From Lyngbya sp. HA4199-MV5 (GTDB lineage Bacteria; Cyanobacteriota; Cyanobacteriia; Leptolyngbyales; Leptolyngbyaceae), in NCBI GenBank assembly GCA_019359375.1, contig JAHHHL010000031.1, forward strand, positions 1-64,000: DNA of 64,000 nt. Reading direction: 5' to 3'. A model generated the notes under the pieces. That model saw only the letters and a list, made by a program, of their open reading frames with translations, was not told the origin of the DNA and ran no database searches. Of the stretch, positions 61,590-64,000 are shown piece by piece (position 1 is the stretch's first letter; the number at the start of each line of letters is the position of its first letter). The translations under genes and the position numbers were made by a program.

Positions 61590-62729
61590 TTAAGCTCTGT
61601 ATATATGAAGCGATCGAAAACTCTTACAAATCAGAGGACTCATCAATTTCATGACTGTGTTTCGCAATGCAACAGCAACCGGATTCGTCAACTCGCCCAT
61701 CCTGGCAGAGCGCAACGACTGCTCGACGATCTCTTTTGTCCGGGGAAATCGCAATGATTCGTACTGCTGAAATGCGGTAACCGGATCTGAGTGTGTTTGC
61801 AAACACTGAGTTATAACCCAAGCGTCTTCTAATGCTGTACAGGCTCCCTGTCCCATTGTGGGTAGCATGGGATGGGCAGCATCTCCCAACAGGGTCACAT
61901 TCTGCTGGCTCCAGGGCTGTGTAGGTAGGCGATCGTAGAGATCGGTGGTCAAAATGTCGGCTTCATCGGTTGCGGCAATTAATTCAGGAATCGAGGGAAC
62001 CCAATCTTGAAACATCTGCTCAAGCTCTCGCCTGCGTCCAATCGCAGTATCGGGCTGTGATTCGGGTGCGATCGCCGCCGCATACCAATACATTCGCTCC
62101 TTGCCCAACCTCATAAAACCAAATCCTTTCCCAGGTCCTAAAAACTCCTGGATGTAGCCGGGACGGTGGCCTTTAGGAACATAATTTGTCAGTCCTCGCC
62201 ATGTTTTGAAGTGGCGATAGGTTGGCGGACGATCGTCCAACAGAACTGCTCGCACGCGCGATCGCAATCCATCTGCCCCAATTAACGCATCGCCTTCAAC
62301 CGTTAGACCTGAAGCAAAATGGGCACGAACCTGACCACCCTCCTGCTCGAATCGCTCAAACGTCTGCCCCAACATGAACATTTCGTTGGGCACGTTTCGC
62401 CACAGTAGCTGGTGTAACTCCGCTCGATGGATGCCAATCACAGGTAGCTCAAAGCCATCTAGCGGAATGTTGACCAATTCTCGACCATATTGTGAATTGA
62501 ATTGGTAGTTGGTGGTGGGATAGCCAACCTGCATCGCATCCTCCAGCAACCCCAACCGTTGTAAAATGTGCGTCGCGTTTGCCCATAGCGCAATCCCTGC
62601 TCCGACCTCTCGTAAGGCGTTCGATCGCTCATACACAACGGGTTCAAATCCAGCTTGATGCAATGCCAGTGCTGCGGCAGCACCGCCAATTCCGCCACCC
62701 ACAACGATGATTCTCTTTGCTTTTCCCAT
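61590..62729 (-). CDS. FAD-dependent aromatic monooxygenase (salicylate hydroxylase-like)
   Basis: 379 aa. FAD site IIVVGGGIGGAAAALALHQAG, the LIGADGLRSRVRAVL (DG) motif and VTLLGDAAHPMLPTMGQGACTALEDA (GD) motif of the PHBH class A family. It uses NAD(P)H and O2 to hydroxylate aromatics. Start ATG 62729; divergent from the TetR gene, with three operator-like sites between them. Confidence 0.9.
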   Translation of the reverse strand: MGKAKRIIVVGGGIGGAAAALALHQAGFEPVVYERSNALREVGAGIALWANATHILQRLGLLEDAMQVGYPTTNYQFNSQYGRELVNIPLDGFELPVIGIHRAELHQLLWRNVPNEMFMLGQTFERFEQEGGQVRAHFASGLTVEGDALIGADGLRSRVRAVLLDDRPPTYRHFKTWRGLTNYVPKGHRPGYIQEFLGPGKGFGFMRLGKERMYWYAAAIAPESQPDTAIGRRRELEQMFQDWVPSIPELIAATDEADILTTDLYDRLPTQPWSQQNVTLLGDAAHPMLPTMGQGACTALEDAWVITQCLQTHSDPVTAFQQYESLRFPRTKEIVEQSLRSARMGELTNPVAVALRNTVMKLMSPLICKSFRSLHIYRA

Positions 62730-62755
62730 AACTCACCAGAGTTTGAGTCGTTTAG

Positions 62756-62893
62756 CCGACAGACTTGTCAGTTGGTACATCTATCAAACAAGTTTTTAAC
62801 ACAATTGTCAACTGACTGTTCAGTCGGTAAATCTGTAATAGTGGAGTTAATCGTTGGAACTGAACAGGCTATACTGACTGACAGGTCAATCGG
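62756..62893. promoter_or_regulatory. Three TetR-type operator-like dyads
   Basis: Site 1 CCGACAGACTTGTCAGTTGG (62756-62775), site 2 ACTGACTGTTCAGTCGG (62811-62827, containing the perfect dyad GACTGTTCAGTC) and site 3 ACTGACTGACAGGTCAATCGG minus its last base (62873-62892). All share ACTGAC/GTCAG and CGG words. They lie between the divergent monooxygenase and TetR genes. Confidence 0.6.
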
Positions 62894-62904
62894 TTGGAGA
62901 TTTT

Positions 62905-63552
62905 GTGGCTCGTCAAGCAAACGCTGAAAAATCATCGAAGGGAAAGTCGGTGCGAGATGCGGAAGCAACTCAAGCCATTATTCTGGCAGCCGCAGCAGAG
63001 GAGTTTGCTCAACACGGGCTAACAGCGGCTCGAACTGAGGCGATCGCAGCGAAAACGGGTGTAGCCAAGTCGATGATTTATTACTACTTCAAAGACAAAG
63101 AAGGCTTGTATCAAGCGGTGCTGGAGCGATCGCACGCTGATCTATTGCAGTCCGTTCAACAATTAGGCTTGGAGCATCTACCTCCTGAAGCAGCTTTAGA
63201 GCAGTTTCTCACAGCATTGCTCAACTGTGTGTCGCGTAATCCAAAGTTGCCGATGATCATGTTTCATGAAGCAATCCAGAATCGGGGCAAGCGCTACAAA
63301 CGGAGTAGTTCCCTCAGCATTGACACAATGCTGATCAATATTTTAGAACGAGGGACTGCGTCAGGGGCATTTCGCCCACTTGATCCGTTTCAATCTGCCA
63401 TTAACATTATGGGAACGTGCTTGTTCTACTTCATTGGATCTGGCAATATTCAACAGCATCCTCAAGGGAAACGACTGATGAGTAAAGCAATGTTAGAACA
63501 GCACACGCAAGAGGCGATCGCGCTGATTTTGGCAGGGGTACGACGCTGTTAA
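62905..63552 (+). CDS. TetR/AcrR-family transcriptional regulator
   Basis: 215 aa from GTG 62905, 12 bp after the last operator-like site. HTH: ILAAAAEEFAQHGLTAARTEAIA, then KTGVAKSMIYYYFKDKEGLY. C-terminal ligand domain (about 80-215), AcrR/UidR-like. Probably represses the divergent FAD-monooxygenase and itself. Confidence 0.93.
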   Translation: MARQANAEKSSKGKSVRDAEATQAIILAAAAEEFAQHGLTAARTEAIAAKTGVAKSMIYYYFKDKEGLYQAVLERSHADLLQSVQQLGLEHLPPEAALEQFLTALLNCVSRNPKLPMIMFHEAIQNRGKRYKRSSSLSIDTMLINILERGTASGAFRPLDPFQSAINIMGTCLFYFIGSGNIQQHPQGKRLMSKAMLEQHTQEAIALILAGVRRC

Positions 63553-63563
63553 AAGTAGTGAGA

Positions 63564-64000
63564 TTAAATGCTGGAAGTTCGGATGTGCGCGATCGCCACC
63601 AGCAGCGCATCGAGCATGACTTCATAGCTGGCATCAGCAGAGCGATCAAGCGTCATCAACTCTGACTGCTCTCGCATAATAAAACCATAAGTCGCAGCAT
63701 TCACCATGCGCATCACATCGATCAATGCCTCATCACTTAACTCATACAGTTGCAGAAATTTCTGAAATAGGTGAAGTGAGTCTTGAATCATTTCAGCTTC
63801 TTCTGGATCAGTCGGTCGCATCTGGTAATGCATCATAACGCTGTATTGGGCGGGATGCGATCGGGCAAAATTGCGAGTGGCACGAGCACTAACACGGAAC
63901 AATTCTTGCGGGTCAGTGATGCCTTCGGTCTGCTGCTGACAATCTGCCAAATAAGTTCGCCAAATCGCTAAAGCTACCGCTCGTCGCAGTCCGGCGTTTC
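63564..64000 (-). CDS. TetR-family regulator, C-terminal part (runs off the window)
   Basis: The frame is open to the window edge, so only the C-terminal about 145 residues are seen. LRRAVALAIWRTYLADCQQQ and LFRVSARATRNFARSHPAQYSVMM match the TetR C-terminal (WHG-type) ligand domain; the HTH must lie beyond 64000. Convergent with the TetR gene at 62905, with an 11-bp gap. Confidence 0.78.
   Translation of the reverse strand, partial: NAGLRRAVALAIWRTYLADCQQQTEGITDPQELFRVSARATRNFARSHPAQYSVMMHYQMRPTDPEEAEMIQDSLHLFQKFLQLYELSDEALIDVMRMVNAATYGFIMREQSELMTLDRSADASYEVMLDALLVAIAHIRTSSI

Noticed and set aside
1-64000. rRNA or tRNA genes
   Set aside because: I looked for conserved rRNA stretches and tRNA GTTCGAATC-type arms in the gaps and saw none; a covariance-model search would be needed to be certain.

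Overview
The window looks cyanobacterial. The octamer GCGATCGC (the HIP1 element typical of many cyanobacterial genomes) recurs throughout, the gene families are cyanobacterial (SLH-type iron-uptake porin, Uma2 endonucleases, HTH-NACHT ATPases, C-x2-C 'KCDRC' proteins), and base composition is moderate. The ParA/ParB pair, toxin-antitoxin genes, ribbon-helix-helix regulators, two tyrosine recombinases, several IS elements and broken genes suggest a large plasmid, or a plasmid-like or genomic-island segment. A filamentous or Leptolyngbya-like host is plausible but not proven.

Layout. 0.4-2.2 kb: a DarT/DarG DNA ADP-ribosylation toxin-antitoxin pair. 2.2-8.4 kb: a small RHH-like gene, a tandemly duplicated two-gene module (a small beta-rich protein plus a small HTH protein), several unknown proteins and two decayed genes. 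8.4-13.3 kb: a complete IS21-type element (8724-11394) with a 6-bp target duplication, splitting an already frameshifted gene next to a Uma2 gene. 13.4-20.7 kb: two DNA-binding-type genes, an operator-rich AT-rich spacer, a diverged tyrosine recombinase and an HTH-NACHT STAND ATPase. 20.8-34.1 kb: PadR regulator, a 64-bp IS-end palindrome, then the main defence locus: a three-gene pPIWI-RE system (Zn-ribbon/REase protein, DinG-like Fe-S helicase, pPIWI-RE protein), followed on the same strand by a coupled pair (helical-repeat protein plus Mrr-like nuclease protein) that I cannot assign to any named system, and a convergent YhcG/DUF1016 nuclease. 34.1-36.1 kb: ParA/ParB. 36.4-42.2 kb: an Xer recombinase fused to a pRiA4b ORF3-like domain, another Uma2 gene, a large zinc-finger protein and a graveyard of nested IS and gene fragments.

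42.3-64 kb is different: a catabolic/detoxification region of SDRs, alpha/beta hydrolases, GST, WrbA-like flavodoxin, VOC, CMD, NTF2-like, AKR, FAD-monooxygenase and SMP-30-like genes, interleaved with LysR (2), AraC, MerR and TetR (2) regulators. A pair of LysR-type T-N11-A boxes with nearly identical spacing lies both upstream of the main leftward operon (54192 to about 49141) and upstream of the porin gene at 44650, which suggests one LysR regulon linking uptake and metabolism. MerR and TetR genes also have clear dyad operators in front of them.

The most notable content is the pPIWI-RE locus with its unassigned downstream pair, next to NACHT, DUF1016 and DarTG genes and a partition system.
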